NCBI GenBank assembly: GCA_043747835.1
Contig: JAYTOK010000065.1
Coordinates: 1 to 64,000, forward strand
Source: CADEED01 sp043747835
GTDB taxonomy: Bacteria > Pseudomonadota > Gammaproteobacteria > Steroidobacterales > Steroidobacteraceae
Direction of reading: 5' to 3'
DNA length: 64,000 bases
Positions within the stretch are counted from its first letter, which is position 1. Each line of letters opens with the position of its first letter. Position numbers and translations under genes: made by a program. The notes under the pieces are model-generated. The model was not told the origin of the DNA, made no database searches, and saw only the letters and a list, made by a program, of their open reading frames with translations. This document shows positions 17,191 through 24,930 of this stretch, piece after piece.

Positions 17191-17526
17191 ATGCAGTCAC
17201 CCGCTAACCAGCCGGAGTTCGCCGCCGTCGTCGATCCCGCTATCGAAGAACTGAATCGCATCGTCAAGCAGGCCGAGACGCTTCTGAGTTCGCTCGGCGA
17301 CCAGGGCGGCGACGCCGTCGACGCGGTCCGGGACCGTGTCACCGAGACGCTGCACCAGGCCAAAGCCCGCCTCGCGGAAACGGCCGTGGAAGCCGAGGCC
17401 GCTGTCGAGACGATCGCCGAGAAGACCGATTCGTACGTGAAGAAGAATCCGTGGCAGGCGGTGGCCGCGGCTGCGTTGCTGGGCGGCGTCGTCACCTATC
17501 TATTCATGCGGAACCGGAAGGAATAG
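17191..17526 (+). CDS. DUF883 (YqjD-like) tail-anchored protein
   Basis: A 111-residue paralogue of the protein at 3287-3631, with IEELNRIVKQAETLLSSLGD and YVKKNPWQAVAAAALLGGVV followed by a terminal transmembrane helix and RNRKE. It heads a four-gene run whose next members look like YqjE and YqjK, the order seen in E. coli yqjDEK. That supports a stationary-phase, ribosome-associated inner-membrane role. AGAGGAAG lies upstream of the ATG. Confidence 0.87.
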   Translation: MQSPANQPEFAAVVDPAIEELNRIVKQAETLLSSLGDQGGDAVDAVRDRVTETLHQAKARLAETAVEAEAAVETIAEKTDSYVKKNPWQAVAAAALLGGVVTYLFMRNRKE

Positions 17527-17528
17527 TG

Positions 17529-18077
17529 ATGGAGCCGGAGCACACGGCCGGCAATGGCGCCGGCAACGGTGCGGCGGCGCATGACGCCGCGGCTCGCGAT
17601 GCCGCTCCGCGCGGCGGCGCGCTGACCGGAGGCCCGGCCGACCCCGACGCCGGGGACGAGTCGCACCCGGCCCGCGCGCTCACGATGCATCTGCTGCGCA
17701 TGCTGGAAACGCGCATGGACGCCGCCGGGATCGCGGTGAACTCCGAGATCGAGACGTTCAGTCTGCGCCTGCAGCTCAAACTACTGGCCGCCGGGGCGTT
17801 GTTCATCTCCATCTGGGGCGCCATCGTGCTGCTCGCGATCGTGTTGCCCGATCCGTATCGCGCGCCGGTGCTGGGTCTCGTGGTCGCCGGCTTCGTGGCA
17901 CTCGCGATCTGGGCGCACGTCGCCGCGAAGCGGGCGATCTCGACGCATGCCGTGGGCTCGATGCACTGGTTTCTCGACGGCCTGAAACTCGATTTCGAAG
18001 TTCTTTCCCGGAGCCTTGCGCCGCGTGCGCCCGCTCCCACCGACAAACGGAGCTCGCCCAGTGAACTCGCCTCGTAA
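17529..18077 (+). CDS. YqjE-like membrane protein (phage-holin superfamily III)
   Basis: A 182-residue protein with a disordered Gly/Ala-rich N terminus (residues 1-45), a helical part (LTMHLLRMLETRMDAAGI, LRLQLKLLAAGALFISIWGA) and two adjacent transmembrane segments at about 87-108 and 115-135. The YqjE family has this double-helix hairpin after a helical leader. It starts 3 bp after the yqjD-like stop, and its last 17 bases overlap the following gene, so the group is one transcription unit. Confidence 0.75.
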   Translation: MEPEHTAGNGAGNGAAAHDAAARDAAPRGGALTGGPADPDAGDESHPARALTMHLLRMLETRMDAAGIAVNSEIETFSLRLQLKLLAAGALFISIWGAIVLLAIVLPDPYRAPVLGLVVAGFVALAIWAHVAAKRAISTHAVGSMHWFLDGLKLDFEVLSRSLAPRAPAPTDKRSSPSELAS

Positions 18078-18309
18078 CGTCACGCTCCAGCGCGCGCGCA
18101 TGCTCGATGCCGAGATGCAGCTGCAGCGGGCGTGGCTCGAGCTGTCGTTGCGCGATCTGTCGGGCACCGCCCGCAACGTCACGGCCTGGGCGAAGTTCGC
18201 GCCGATCGGCATGTGGGGGCTGTCCCTGCTGAAGCATCGATCGCTGTGGCTCATGGGCATCAGCCTCATCGTCAAACTCTTCCGCCGTCATTCGAAGGAA
18301 AAAACATGA
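18061..18309 (+). CDS. YqjK-like small protein
   Basis: An 82-residue protein starting with GTG inside the end of the yqjE-like gene (MNSPRNVTLQRARMLDAEMQ). It has an amphipathic N-terminal helix and a central to C-terminal hydrophobic part (AKFAPIGMWGLSLLKHRSLW, MGISLIVKLF). Position and size match yqjK of E. coli; sequence similarity to that family is only suggestive. GGAG lies about 9 bp before the GTG. It overlaps the next gene by 4 bp. Confidence 0.65.
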   Translation: MNSPRNVTLQRARMLDAEMQLQRAWLELSLRDLSGTARNVTAWAKFAPIGMWGLSLLKHRSLWLMGISLIVKLFRRHSKEKT

Positions 18310-18461
18310 AGAGCAATGTCGTGCAGAAGGGCGCGTCGGGACCGGACAGTGCGTTCCTCGGGGATCTTTCCGCGCTGCGCGCCCGCGCGCGCGAGCAGAT
18401 GATGCAGGGCGCTGTCACGCCGCGTTACCCCGGGGGGCTCGAGGACGTGCCGAAAGTTTGA
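18306..18461 (+). CDS. Very small protein at the end of the yqjDEK-like operon
   Basis: A 51-residue hydrophilic peptide (MKSNVVQKGASGPDSAFLGD, then a helix ALRARAREQMMQGAVTPRYP). It is translationally coupled through an ATGA overlap to the previous gene and lies 32 bp before the histidine-kinase start. No family is recognised. The coupling is the main reason to accept it. Confidence 0.5.
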   Translation: MKSNVVQKGASGPDSAFLGDLSALRARAREQMMQGAVTPRYPGGLEDVPKV

Positions 18462-18493
18462 CGGCACCGCCGTTCACGGGTTTAGCTGCACTC

Positions 18494-19213
18494 ATGTCCA
18501 ATCCAGTGAAGTCTGGCGCTAGCCAGGCGTCCGATGCGCGCGGCCCGGGATCAGGCGAAGTCGAGCCGCTCTCGCGTCTGGTTACCCACCTGCAGAACAC
18601 CGCGGAGGCCGAGAAGTCGGCGCTCGCGAAGGAGCTGCACGACGAGCTCGGCGGCCTCATCACCGCGGCGAAGATGGACATGCAATGGCTTTCAGGGCGT
18701 ATCGGCGGCTCGCTCGACGCCGCGAGCGACGAGAAATTCAAGTCGGTGATGCAGATTCTCAACCAGGCGATGACGATGAACCGGCGCGTCGTCGAGAATC
18801 TGCGTCCCTCGCTGCTGGATCACTTCGGCTTGCCCGTCGCGTTGCGCAGCCATTTTGACGAACACTGCCGCGGCTCTGGCCTCGAGTGCATGGCTTCGCT
18901 GCCGGATGAAACGCCCGATCTGCCGCCGGAGACGCAGCTCGCGCTGTTTCGCGTCGCGCAGGAAGTGTTGACCGCAGTGCTTGCGCGCGGCAACGCGAAG
19001 CACGTCGAGCTCGTGCTCGATCCCGGGGAAGCGGGGTATTCGATGTTGATCGGCGATGACGGAGCGGGGTTCGATGAGGCATTCGACCGTACGTTGGTCG
19101 GCCTGCGTCACAGGATCAAGAGTCTGGGTGGCACGCTCGACGCGCGCCACGAACCGGGTCAAGGCAATCGGATCAGGACTTTCGTCCCGCGATCCCCAGC
19201 AAAATCGGAATGA
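18494..19213 (+). CDS. Soluble NarL-type sensor histidine kinase
   Basis: A 239-residue kinase without transmembrane segment or obvious sensor domain. The HisKA_3 dimerisation/phosphoacceptor helix reads AKELHDELGGLITAAKMDMQ (His at about 51), followed by NLRPSLLDHFGLPVALRSHF. The ATPase domain has a weak N box and the G box GDDGAGFDEAF; the end RHRIKSLGGTLDARH is also typical. A TTG start at 18458 is possible. Its last 41 bp overlap, tail to tail, the response-regulator gene on the other strand. The NarL/FixJ regulator at 19687-20325 is a plausible partner. Confidence 0.82.
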   Translation: MSNPVKSGASQASDARGPGSGEVEPLSRLVTHLQNTAEAEKSALAKELHDELGGLITAAKMDMQWLSGRIGGSLDAASDEKFKSVMQILNQAMTMNRRVVENLRPSLLDHFGLPVALRSHFDEHCRGSGLECMASLPDETPDLPPETQLALFRVAQEVLTAVLARGNAKHVELVLDPGEAGYSMLIGDDGAGFDEAFDRTLVGLRHRIKSLGGTLDARHEPGQGNRIRTFVPRSPAKSE

Positions 19214-19652
19214 GCTGCTCGATTTCGCGCATCTTGTCGAGGAAGTGATCGGCTCCGGCCTGCATGCAGCGTTCGCGTACCGTGGGAAGGTCGTAGTTGG
19301 TCAACACGATGATCCAGACGTGGCCACCGTCCGTGACGTCCTTGTTGCGCGCACGAGCCTGGCGGATGACGCCGATGCCCGACCCCGGACGCAACTCGAC
19401 ATCGACCACGATCGCGTCATAGGGGACGGTGTCGAGCTTCTCGATCGCCTCGGCTTCCGCCGCGGCAAGCCCGGTCACCTTGAGCGTCGCATGCTGCGAC
19501 AACATGTTTTCGAGACGCCCGCGAAGCAGCGGGGAATCCTCGACGAGCAGGATCCGCAGCGGTTTCCCGGGGACGCCGTTCTTTCGTACGGCGCCCTGGG
19601 GTGCTCGACCCGCCTGCGGGGCGGGGGTTGCGGTCGGCGTTGTGTGCAGCAT
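19173..19652 (-). CDS. Single-domain response regulator (receiver only)
   Basis: A 159-residue protein with a roughly 30-residue low-complexity leader and one receiver domain: acidic pair in ILLVEDSPLLRGRLE, phosphorylatable Asp in DAIVVDVELRPGSG, conserved Thr in IIVLTNYD and Lys in FLDKMREIE. There is no output domain, so it probably signals by protein contact. Its 3' end overlaps the histidine-kinase gene by 41 bp on the opposite strand. Confidence 0.85.
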   Translation of the reverse strand: MLHTTPTATPAPQAGRAPQGAVRKNGVPGKPLRILLVEDSPLLRGRLENMLSQHATLKVTGLAAAEAEAIEKLDTVPYDAIVVDVELRPGSGIGVIRQARARNKDVTDGGHVWIIVLTNYDLPTVRERCMQAGADHFLDKMREIEQLIPILLGIAGRKS

Positions 19653-19686
19653 GGCCTCGTCCAGTAGTCAACGGAAGATAGACTAA

Positions 19687-20325
19687 CTATTGGATGAGGT
19701 TATTCCGCAGTGCATACGTCGTGATGTCAGCATTGCTCTTCATGGACATCTTTTCGAGGATACGGCTTCGGTAGGTGCTGACTGTCTTCACCGACAGGAA
19801 AAGCCGATTCGCGATTTCCGACACCGATTCGCCCTGTGCGAGCTTGCAAAAGATCTGGAATTCGCGTTCGGAAAGGATGCTGTGTAGCGGAGCGTTCGGG
19901 TCGCCGCGCACGCCGGCGACGAGCAGGTCCGCGAGATCGGGGCCGACGTAACGGCCACCGCGGGCGACCGTGCGGATCGCCCGAAAGAGTTCGGATTCCT
20001 CCGTGCCCTTGCCGACGAAGCCACTGGCGCCGCCGCGCAACACGTTGAGGCCGTACTGCGCTTCGGGGAAGGCGCTCAGGATGAGCACGCCCACCGATTC
20101 GTAGTGCGCCTTGGCGTGCTTCAGCACGTCGAGACCGGACACGTCCGGGAGCGACAGGTCGAGCAACAACACGTCGATCGTATGCTGACGCAACTGTTCC
20201 ATCGCTTCACGGCCTGAACTCGCTTCCGACACCACGGAAAGATCGGGCTGTCCATTGATCATCGTTTTGAGGCCGGTGCGAACGACCTGGTGGTCGTCGA
20301 CTATCATGACTCTGGTGCGATTCAT
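19687..20325 (-). CDS. NarL/FixJ-family response regulator (receiver plus LuxR HTH)
   Basis: A 212-residue regulator from MNRTRVMIVDDHQVVRTGLK, with phospho-Asp in DVLLLDLSLPDVSGLD, Lys in GFVGKGTEES, and a C-terminal LuxR-type helix-turn-helix (LSEREFQIFCKLAQGESVSE, LFLSVKTVSTYRSRILEKM). It should bind DNA as a dimer when phosphorylated. An in-frame ATG 14 codons upstream (20367) is an alternative start. It is the likely partner of the nearby HisKA_3 kinase because that kinase class pairs with NarL-type regulators. Confidence 0.88.
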   Translation of the reverse strand: MNRTRVMIVDDHQVVRTGLKTMINGQPDLSVVSEASSGREAMEQLRQHTIDVLLLDLSLPDVSGLDVLKHAKAHYESVGVLILSAFPEAQYGLNVLRGGASGFVGKGTEESELFRAIRTVARGGRYVGPDLADLLVAGVRGDPNAPLHSILSEREFQIFCKLAQGESVSEIANRLFLSVKTVSTYRSRILEKMSMKSNADITTYALRNNLIQ

Positions 20326-20470
20326 GGGCCGGGACGTCTCCACAACTTGTTGAGTTCTTTCGTGCATGGCCGGAAGAATACCCGTGTCAGATCAGTCGCC
20401 TGTCCGGCACAGCGGCGATACCCGCGTCGGAAGTGTCCTACAGCCGTGACGCGGAATGCCAGCGCGAATT

Positions 20471-21121
20471 TCAGCTTGCTCCCGCCACGCGAGCGAATCT
20501 TTCCTCCGCATACGCCCAGTTGGCCAGGTTCCAGAACGCTTCGATGAATTCGGGGCGGCGGTGCTGGTACTCGAGGTAGTACGCGTGTTCCCACACGTCG
20601 AGGATGATGAGTCCGGTGTTCTTGCCGGGCTCGGGCAGCGCGTGATCCTCGAGATCGAGGATCTCGAGCTTCTTCGACGCATGATCGAGAACCAGAGTCA
20701 CCCAGCCGCTCGCGAAATGCCTGGCGGAGGCCTCCGAAAACTTCTTGCGGAAGTCGGCGAACGAGCCGAAATCGCGGTTGATGGCCGCCGCGAGCGCGCC
20801 GCGCGGTTCCTGGTTCGGCGCGGGTTTCATCGCATTCCAGAAGAAGTCGTGGAGAACGTGTCCACCGCCGTTGTTGACGACGGCCGTCCGGATCCTTTCC
20901 GGTAGTTGGGCCGCCTCGCGCAGGAGTTGCTCGAGGGTCAGCCGCTGGAGGTCGGGCTCCTTCTGCAACGCTTCGTTGAGCTTCTTCACGTACGCGTTGT
21001 GGTGCTCGCCGTGGTGGAGCTGCAGTGTCTTCTGGTCGATGTATGGTTCCAGCGCGTCGTATGCGTACGGCAGGTCGGGGAGGCTGAAGGGATAGGTCTG
21101 GCGGGAAACGTCTGCGGTCAC
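20471..21121 (-). CDS. Superoxide dismutase, Fe/Mn family
   Basis: A 216-residue protein with metal ligands in LHHGEHHNAYVKKLNEAL (first His), GGGHVLHDFFWNAMKP (second His) and ILDVWEHAYYLEYQHRRPEF (Asp and His). Converts superoxide to oxygen and hydrogen peroxide in the cytoplasm. The GTG at 21121 is chosen because AGGAGA lies 6 bp upstream and the protein then starts at the normal N terminus (TYPFSLPDLPYAYDALEPYI). GGGH is usual for Mn enzymes, while the usual Mn-type Gln region is altered (LEDHALPEPG), so the metal cannot be assigned. Upstream 21122-21420 holds no gene. Confidence 0.93.
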   Translation of the reverse strand: MTADVSRQTYPFSLPDLPYAYDALEPYIDQKTLQLHHGEHHNAYVKKLNEALQKEPDLQRLTLEQLLREAAQLPERIRTAVVNNGGGHVLHDFFWNAMKPAPNQEPRGALAAAINRDFGSFADFRKKFSEASARHFASGWVTLVLDHASKKLEILDLEDHALPEPGKNTGLIILDVWEHAYYLEYQHRRPEFIEAFWNLANWAYAEERFARVAGAS

Positions 21122-21420
21122 GGGGTCTCTCCTGATCAGCCCGGTCGGGCGACTTGCCTGAATCGGTCGGCGGCTCAGCATGAGCGCGCGCCGCGCGCGG
21201 ACAAATCGGACGCGCACGGGACTTTGCCGTCGGACTCGTCCGGCGGACTTGCGAGCTGTCGTTAGTTTGACGCAACGTTTTTCCGCTTCGCTGACGGAGA
21301 ACGACGACGAGGCGCGCCGACAGCCGCCACCCACAACGATGCGCGGCCGCCACCGAATGTTCGCGAACGGTGCACGACTCCAGACTCCCGCACGTTGTTA
21401 GTCAACTCAAGGATCTGAAC

Positions 21421-22008
21421 ATGAATCTCAAACTCGCTGTGGCGCTCGCGACCCTCTCTGTTGTCGCGTCCGTGCCCGCCATGGCCCAACCGCAGGATGA
21501 AGTGTCGGGCTGGTATATCGGCGGCGGCGTTGGCCAGTTCAACGCGCAGATCGACGACGTGGATGACGTCGATGCCACCGTGGACGAATGGGATAACGAC
21601 GATACCGCGTACAAGTTCTTCGGCGGTTATCGTATGAACCGTTTCCTCGCGTTCGAGCTCGATTACATCAATCTGGGCGAGCCGTCGGGTGCCGTCGTGC
21701 CGGGCGTCAACGTGGATGCTTCGGTTGATGGCTTCGCGCCGTACGTGGTCGGCACGATTCCGCTGGGTCCGTACTTCGAGGTCTATGGTCGGCTGGGCTA
21801 CTACTTCTACGACGCGAACGTTGGCGTCGAGGACGAGATCAATGGCCGCGTCGAGTTCGACGAAGAGTCGGAGGATCTCGTGTGGGGCGCCGGCATCGGC
21901 ACGAACATCGGCGAGAAGCTCAACGTGCGTTTCGAGTACGAGCGCTTCGACCTGCAGGGCGTGGACGATGCGGATGCGCTGTGGCTGACGGCGGCATGGC
22001 GGTTCTAA
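21421..22008 (+). CDS. Outer-membrane beta-barrel protein (OmpA-like barrel)
   Basis: A 195-residue protein with a clear signal peptide (cleavage after VPAMA) and alternating amphipathic strands: GWYIGGGVGQFNAQIDD, TAYKFFGGYRMNRFLAFELD, YFEVYGRLGYYFYDANVGVE, LNVRFEYERFDL, with a terminal WRF. An aromatic last residue and a length of about 170 mature residues fit an eight-stranded outer-membrane barrel. Asp-rich loops are notable. The TAA stop is overlapped by the first copy of the RAYT-type repeat. Confidence 0.85.
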   Translation: MNLKLAVALATLSVVASVPAMAQPQDEVSGWYIGGGVGQFNAQIDDVDDVDATVDEWDNDDTAYKFFGGYRMNRFLAFELDYINLGEPSGAVVPGVNVDASVDGFAPYVVGTIPLGPYFEVYGRLGYYFYDANVGVEDEINGRVEFDEESEDLVWGAGIGTNIGEKLNVRFEYERFDLQGVDDADALWLTAAWRF

Positions 22009-22056
22009 AAAGGGGACAGATCTATTTTCCCACTAAAGGGGACAGATCTATTTTCC
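22008..22056 (+). repeat. Two direct copies of the RAYT-type repeat
   Basis: Copy one (22008-22030) is AAAAGGGGACAGATCTATTTTCC; copy two (22035-22056) is the same without one leading A. They lie in direct orientation beside the 3' end of the RAYT gene, and copy one begins in the stop codon of the outer-membrane protein gene. Reverse-oriented copies lie on the other side of the RAYT at 22871-22934. Confidence 0.85.
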
Positions 22057-22058
22057 GA

Positions 22059-22084
22059 GAGAGGGCGCCGTGGGGCGCCCTCTC
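22059..22084. terminator. Hairpin between convergent OMP and RAYT genes
   Basis: GAGAGGGCGCC-gtgg-GGCGCCCTCTC is a perfect 11-bp stem, 1 bp downstream of the RAYT stop codon when read on the minus strand. A T-run from the ATTTT of the repeat follows on that strand only after complementing, so it may end RAYT transcription and insulate the convergent gene. Confidence 0.55.
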
Positions 22085-22085
22085 T

Positions 22086-22784
22086 TCATGTGGATCGCTG
22101 TTTGCGCGGACGGCCCTGTGGATGTGCTGAAACCTCAATGCCGTGTTCATTGAGTATCTCGCTCGTGAAGCCGCCGTCGCCCGTCAGTTGGTTGCGTTGA
22201 GACGCGCCTCTGATGAGCGCGAGGTCGTCATCCGGCACAGGCAATGCCGCCAACGCGCGATACATCTCGAAGCGACGAGCTCGGCGCGGTGACAGTGCGT
22301 CCAATGCAGGGTCGAGATCGAGCAGCGGGCTTTCGATGTGACCCGCGCGCGCGCGATAGCTGGACCAAGGATATTCGTAGGGTGCCGAAACCATGCGCGC
22401 CCTGACCGGGTTTTGATCGACGTAGCGGCCGCAGGCGAGGAGGTAGGCCTGCGAGTCAATGGGGCTGCACTTGAAACGGCTTTCCCAAAGTGAGCCAGAC
22501 CATCCGCGCGCGGCGTTGAGTCGGCGAGTGTGTCGGCCGGCGAGTCGCTTCATCATCGAGCTGAGGTGTGAGGGATCGTCGCGTGGATCAACGATCAGAT
22601 GAACGTGATTGTCCATGAGGCAGTACGCGTACACGAGGAGACCGAAATTCGCGCGGCATTCTGCGAGCGTTCCCAGGTAGTCGACACGATCGCTGTCGCT
22701 GAAGAAGACGGCATTCCGCCTGTGACCGCGTTGAATCACGTGATGCGGCAAGTGTGGAATCGCAATACGAGCGCGCCGGGGCAT
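22086..22784 (-). CDS. REP-associated tyrosine transposase (RAYT, IS200-like Y1 family)
   Basis: A 232-residue protein beginning MPRRARIAIPHLPHHVIQRG. It carries the HUH motif in YCLMDNHVHLIVDP, followed by WSGSLWESRFKCSPI and the region YVDQNPVRARMVS, all typical of domesticated single-copy RAYTs. These enzymes cut single-stranded REP palindromes and are linked to REP/REPIN spread. Here the gene is bracketed by copies of AAAAGGGGACAGATCTATTTTCC in opposite orientations, and more copies occur across the window. It may be coded as a mobile unit of about 930 bp (22008-22934). Confidence 0.88.
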   Translation of the reverse strand: MPRRARIAIPHLPHHVIQRGHRRNAVFFSDSDRVDYLGTLAECRANFGLLVYAYCLMDNHVHLIVDPRDDPSHLSSMMKRLAGRHTRRLNAARGWSGSLWESRFKCSPIDSQAYLLACGRYVDQNPVRARMVSAPYEYPWSSYRARAGHIESPLLDLDPALDALSPRRARRFEMYRALAALPVPDDDLALIRGASQRNQLTGDGGFTSEILNEHGIEVSAHPQGRPRKQRST

Positions 22785-22870
22785 CCTTGCCTCCTTGTCG
22801 CGGCGAAAGATAGCTGCGGAATGGCAGGCAGGCGAGTCGCCAATCGGCTGATAGACTGCAGAAAGGGAAA

Positions 22871-22934
22871 GATAGATCTGTCCCCTTATTGGGGAAAATA
22901 GATCTGTCCCCTTTAAACAGATCTGACTCCTTTA
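22871..22934 (-). repeat. Reverse-oriented RAYT-type repeats upstream of the RAYT gene
   Basis: Three copies lie here on the minus strand: 22871-22887 (partial), 22893-22914 (AAAGGGGACAGATCTATTTTCC) and a diverged 22917-22934 (TAAAGGAGTCAGATCTGT). The last one supplies the TAA stop codon of the neighbouring response-regulator gene. Orientation is opposite to the copies at 22008-22056, so the RAYT gene sits inside an inverted pair. Confidence 0.8.
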
Positions 22935-23303
22935 ACGGTCGCGGATCGCGTCGAGCAGCAGCTCGAAGTCTCCGCTCTTCGGCACGTAAGCATCCGCGCC
23001 GGCCGCGAGCGTGTGCCGGATCATCTCCGGGTGCGAGTGCCCCGAAAAAACGATGATCGTGATCTTGCTGCCCGAGCCGCGCACGGACTTCAGCACGTCG
23101 ATGCTGGATCGGCCCTGCAGCTCGAGATCGAGCACGAGCACATCCGCATTGCTCTGTGCCGAGCAGGCGGCGATCACGGCGTCCACATCCGAGGCCGTGC
23201 CGACGCATTCAAGGTCGTCCTCGGCCGAGATCAGTGTCACCAAAAGTTCGCGCAGGTCTTCATTGTCTTCAGCAACGAGGACGCGGATGGGGGACGCGCT
23301 CAT
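22932..23303 (-). CDS. Single-domain response regulator
   Basis: A 123-residue receiver domain: acidic residues in VLVAEDNEDLRELLVTL, phospho-Asp in DVLVLDLELQGRSSID, Thr/Ser position in IIVFSGHSHPEM, Lys in AYVPKSGDFELL. There is no output domain. The stop codon lies within a diverged RAYT-type repeat, so the last residues may have been altered by insertion. No cognate kinase gene is adjacent; the kinase at 18.5 kb is the nearest. Confidence 0.87.
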   Translation of the reverse strand: MSASPIRVLVAEDNEDLRELLVTLISAEDDLECVGTASDVDAVIAACSAQSNADVLVLDLELQGRSSIDVLKSVRGSGSKITIIVFSGHSHPEMIRHTLAAGADAYVPKSGDFELLLDAIRDR

Positions 23304-23392
23304 GACGCGAATTCACCAGGGCAGTAGACGGGTGGCCATTGTGGCAGCCCCGTCCCTTTTCGGGCAATCGCCTGCCGGCTAGGCCGACACGC

Positions 23393-23599
23393 TTACGCGT
23401 GGGTGTGGCGCACTTCCCCGACCGGCATCTGGGGCGACAGCGAAGTCTGTTCGCTCTCCAGGCGTAGGGAGTTGATCACGGCGCGCAACTCGCGCAACCG
23501 GTCGAGCTTGAAGCGATCGGGTCCCGAAGGAGTGAAGCCCGCTTCCGCCATCTGGGCGAGCGCGCAACGTTCCGCTTCGTGGGAGAACTGACGGGCCAT
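23393..23599 (-). CDS. Small soluble protein of unknown function
   Basis: A 68-residue charged protein (MARQFSHEAERCALAQMAEA, then GFTPSGPDRFKLDRLRELRA). It looks helical, with no motif I recognise. GGAG lies about 9 bp before the ATG at 23599; an ATG at 23623 is also in frame. It precedes the receiver gene on the same strand by 89 bp. Confidence 0.45.
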   Translation of the reverse strand: MARQFSHEAERCALAQMAEAGFTPSGPDRFKLDRLRELRAVINSLRLESEQTSLSPQMPVGEVRHTHA

Positions 23600-23758
23600 G
23601 GTCGACTTGCTCCGGATTCGCATGCTTGCGGTGTTAGTGCAGTCTGCTCCGGTGAAGTTCCTCGCGAGCGTCACGCGCGCTGATTCAGTCGTAGGACGGC
23701 GCCGCGCGCACATTTTTGCACCCGTGTTTTCCGGTGTAATGCGTTCCCGGAGGTACGT

Positions 23759-23986
23759 ATGAACCGAGAGTCAAAAGTGCAGGGTGAGGGCGATAAAGAG
23801 GCGGACCGTCGCTATCGGAAACGCACGAAAGAATACCTGGAGAACAACGACGTGGATAAGGCTGCCATTCGCGCCGCACCGCGGAGCAGGGTGGAGGCCG
23901 AGGATCTGAAGGCTGCCGAGGCTGCGGGGAAGAAGCGTGCGAAGGGTGAAGACCCGGCGATCCGCCGGCGCAGCGCGACTAGCTAA
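23759..23986 (+). CDS. Small highly charged protein of unknown function
   Basis: A 75-residue protein rich in Lys, Arg, Glu and Ala (MNRESKVQGEGDKEADRRYR, KRTKEYLENNDVDKAAIRAA). It resembles small stress-related hydrophilic proteins of proteobacteria but has no assignable domain. GGAGG lies 5 bp before the ATG. The TAA stop shares bases with the left arm of the palindrome at 23985-24057, so its C terminus may be set by that insertion. Confidence 0.6.
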   Translation: MNRESKVQGEGDKEADRRYRKRTKEYLENNDVDKAAIRAAPRSRVEAEDLKAAEAAGKKRAKGEDPAIRRRSATS

Positions 23987-24057
23987 AAGGGGACAGATCT
24001 ATTTTCGCGAGTATGGGGACAGACCCCATACTCGCGAAAATAGATCTGTCCCCTTTT
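23985..24057. repeat. REPIN-like palindrome with 34-bp arms
   Basis: The left arm 23985-24018 starts with AAAAGGGGACAGATCTATTTTC and runs on to GTATGGGG; the right arm 24024-24057 is its perfect reverse complement; the loop is ACAGA. The arms contain the full RAYT-type repeat plus an extension. It sits between convergent stop codons, overlapping the TAA on the left and ending 4 bp before the dehalogenase stop on the right. Confidence 0.88.
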
Positions 24058-24060
24058 TCA

Positions 24061-24912
24061 TCAGAAGAACTTGCGCAGCGCCTGGAACGTCGCCTCAGGC
24101 GCTTCCTCGGCCAGCATGTGCCCGCTCTCTATCTCTTCGCCGCGCACATCGCTCGCCCATTCCTTCCAGACGCCAACGGCGTCATACCACTTCGGGATCA
24201 CGCTGTTCGTGCCCCACAACACCAGCAGCGGGCACTCGATCTTGCGCGTGCCTCGATCCGACTGGTCATGCTGAAAATCCACACTCACCGCCGCGCGATA
24301 GTCCTCGCACATCGCATGGATCGCCGCCGGGTCGCGCGCGTTCTGCAGGTAGTCCTCATACGCCTCGTAGTCGGACGAGGCCTGCCCATGCCGGAAGAGA
24401 AAAGAAATCGGATCGGCGCTGATCATCTTCTCGGGCAACGGATGCGCCTGCGCGAGGAAGAACCAGTGCCAGTAGCCCATGCCGAAGCGCCAGTCGGCGC
24501 GGCGCAGGGTGTCGCCGGTCGGCACGATGTCGAGGACGGCGAGCTTGGTCACGCTCGCGGGAGAATCCAGCGCCAGGCGATACGCGACACGTCCGCCACG
24601 GTCATGACCCGCCACGGCGAATTTCTCGAAGCCTAACTTCTTCATCACTTCGATCTGGTCGCGCGCCATCGCGCGCTTCGAATACGTCTCGTGATTCGCG
24701 GTGGATTCCGGTTTGTCGCTGCCACCGTACCCGCGCAGGTCCGGGCAAACAACCGTGAAGTTCTCGGCGAGACGCGGCGCGATCTTGGACCACATCGCGT
24801 GAGTCTGGGGAAAGCCGTGCAGCAGGAGGAGCGGGGGACCGGATCCGCCGTGGCGGACGCGGATCGTGACTTCGTCGGTCTCTATATTTTCGAGCTTGAA
24901 TCCATCGAACAC
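24061..24912 (-). CDS. Alpha/beta hydrolase, haloacetate-dehalogenase-like
   Basis: A 283-residue protein with HGFPQTHAMWSKIAPRL (oxyanion region), PDLRGYGGSDKPES, nucleophile elbow VAGHDRGGRVAYRLA with Asp in the nucleophile position, and the late His in SGHMLAEEAPE. The Asp nucleophile, RGYG and 'HWFFLAQ' fit the fluoroacetate dehalogenase/epoxide hydrolase group, which removes halide or opens epoxides through an ester intermediate. Substrate is not certain. It is 18 bp downstream of pbpC on the same strand. Confidence 0.85.
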   Translation of the reverse strand: MFDGFKLENIETDEVTIRVRHGGSGPPLLLLHGFPQTHAMWSKIAPRLAENFTVVCPDLRGYGGSDKPESTANHETYSKRAMARDQIEVMKKLGFEKFAVAGHDRGGRVAYRLALDSPASVTKLAVLDIVPTGDTLRRADWRFGMGYWHWFFLAQAHPLPEKMISADPISFLFRHGQASSDYEAYEDYLQNARDPAAIHAMCEDYRAAVSVDFQHDQSDRGTRKIECPLLVLWGTNSVIPKWYDAVGVWKEWASDVRGEEIESGHMLAEEAPEATFQALRKFF

Positions 24913-24930
24913 GACACCCTCGGCATGGCC

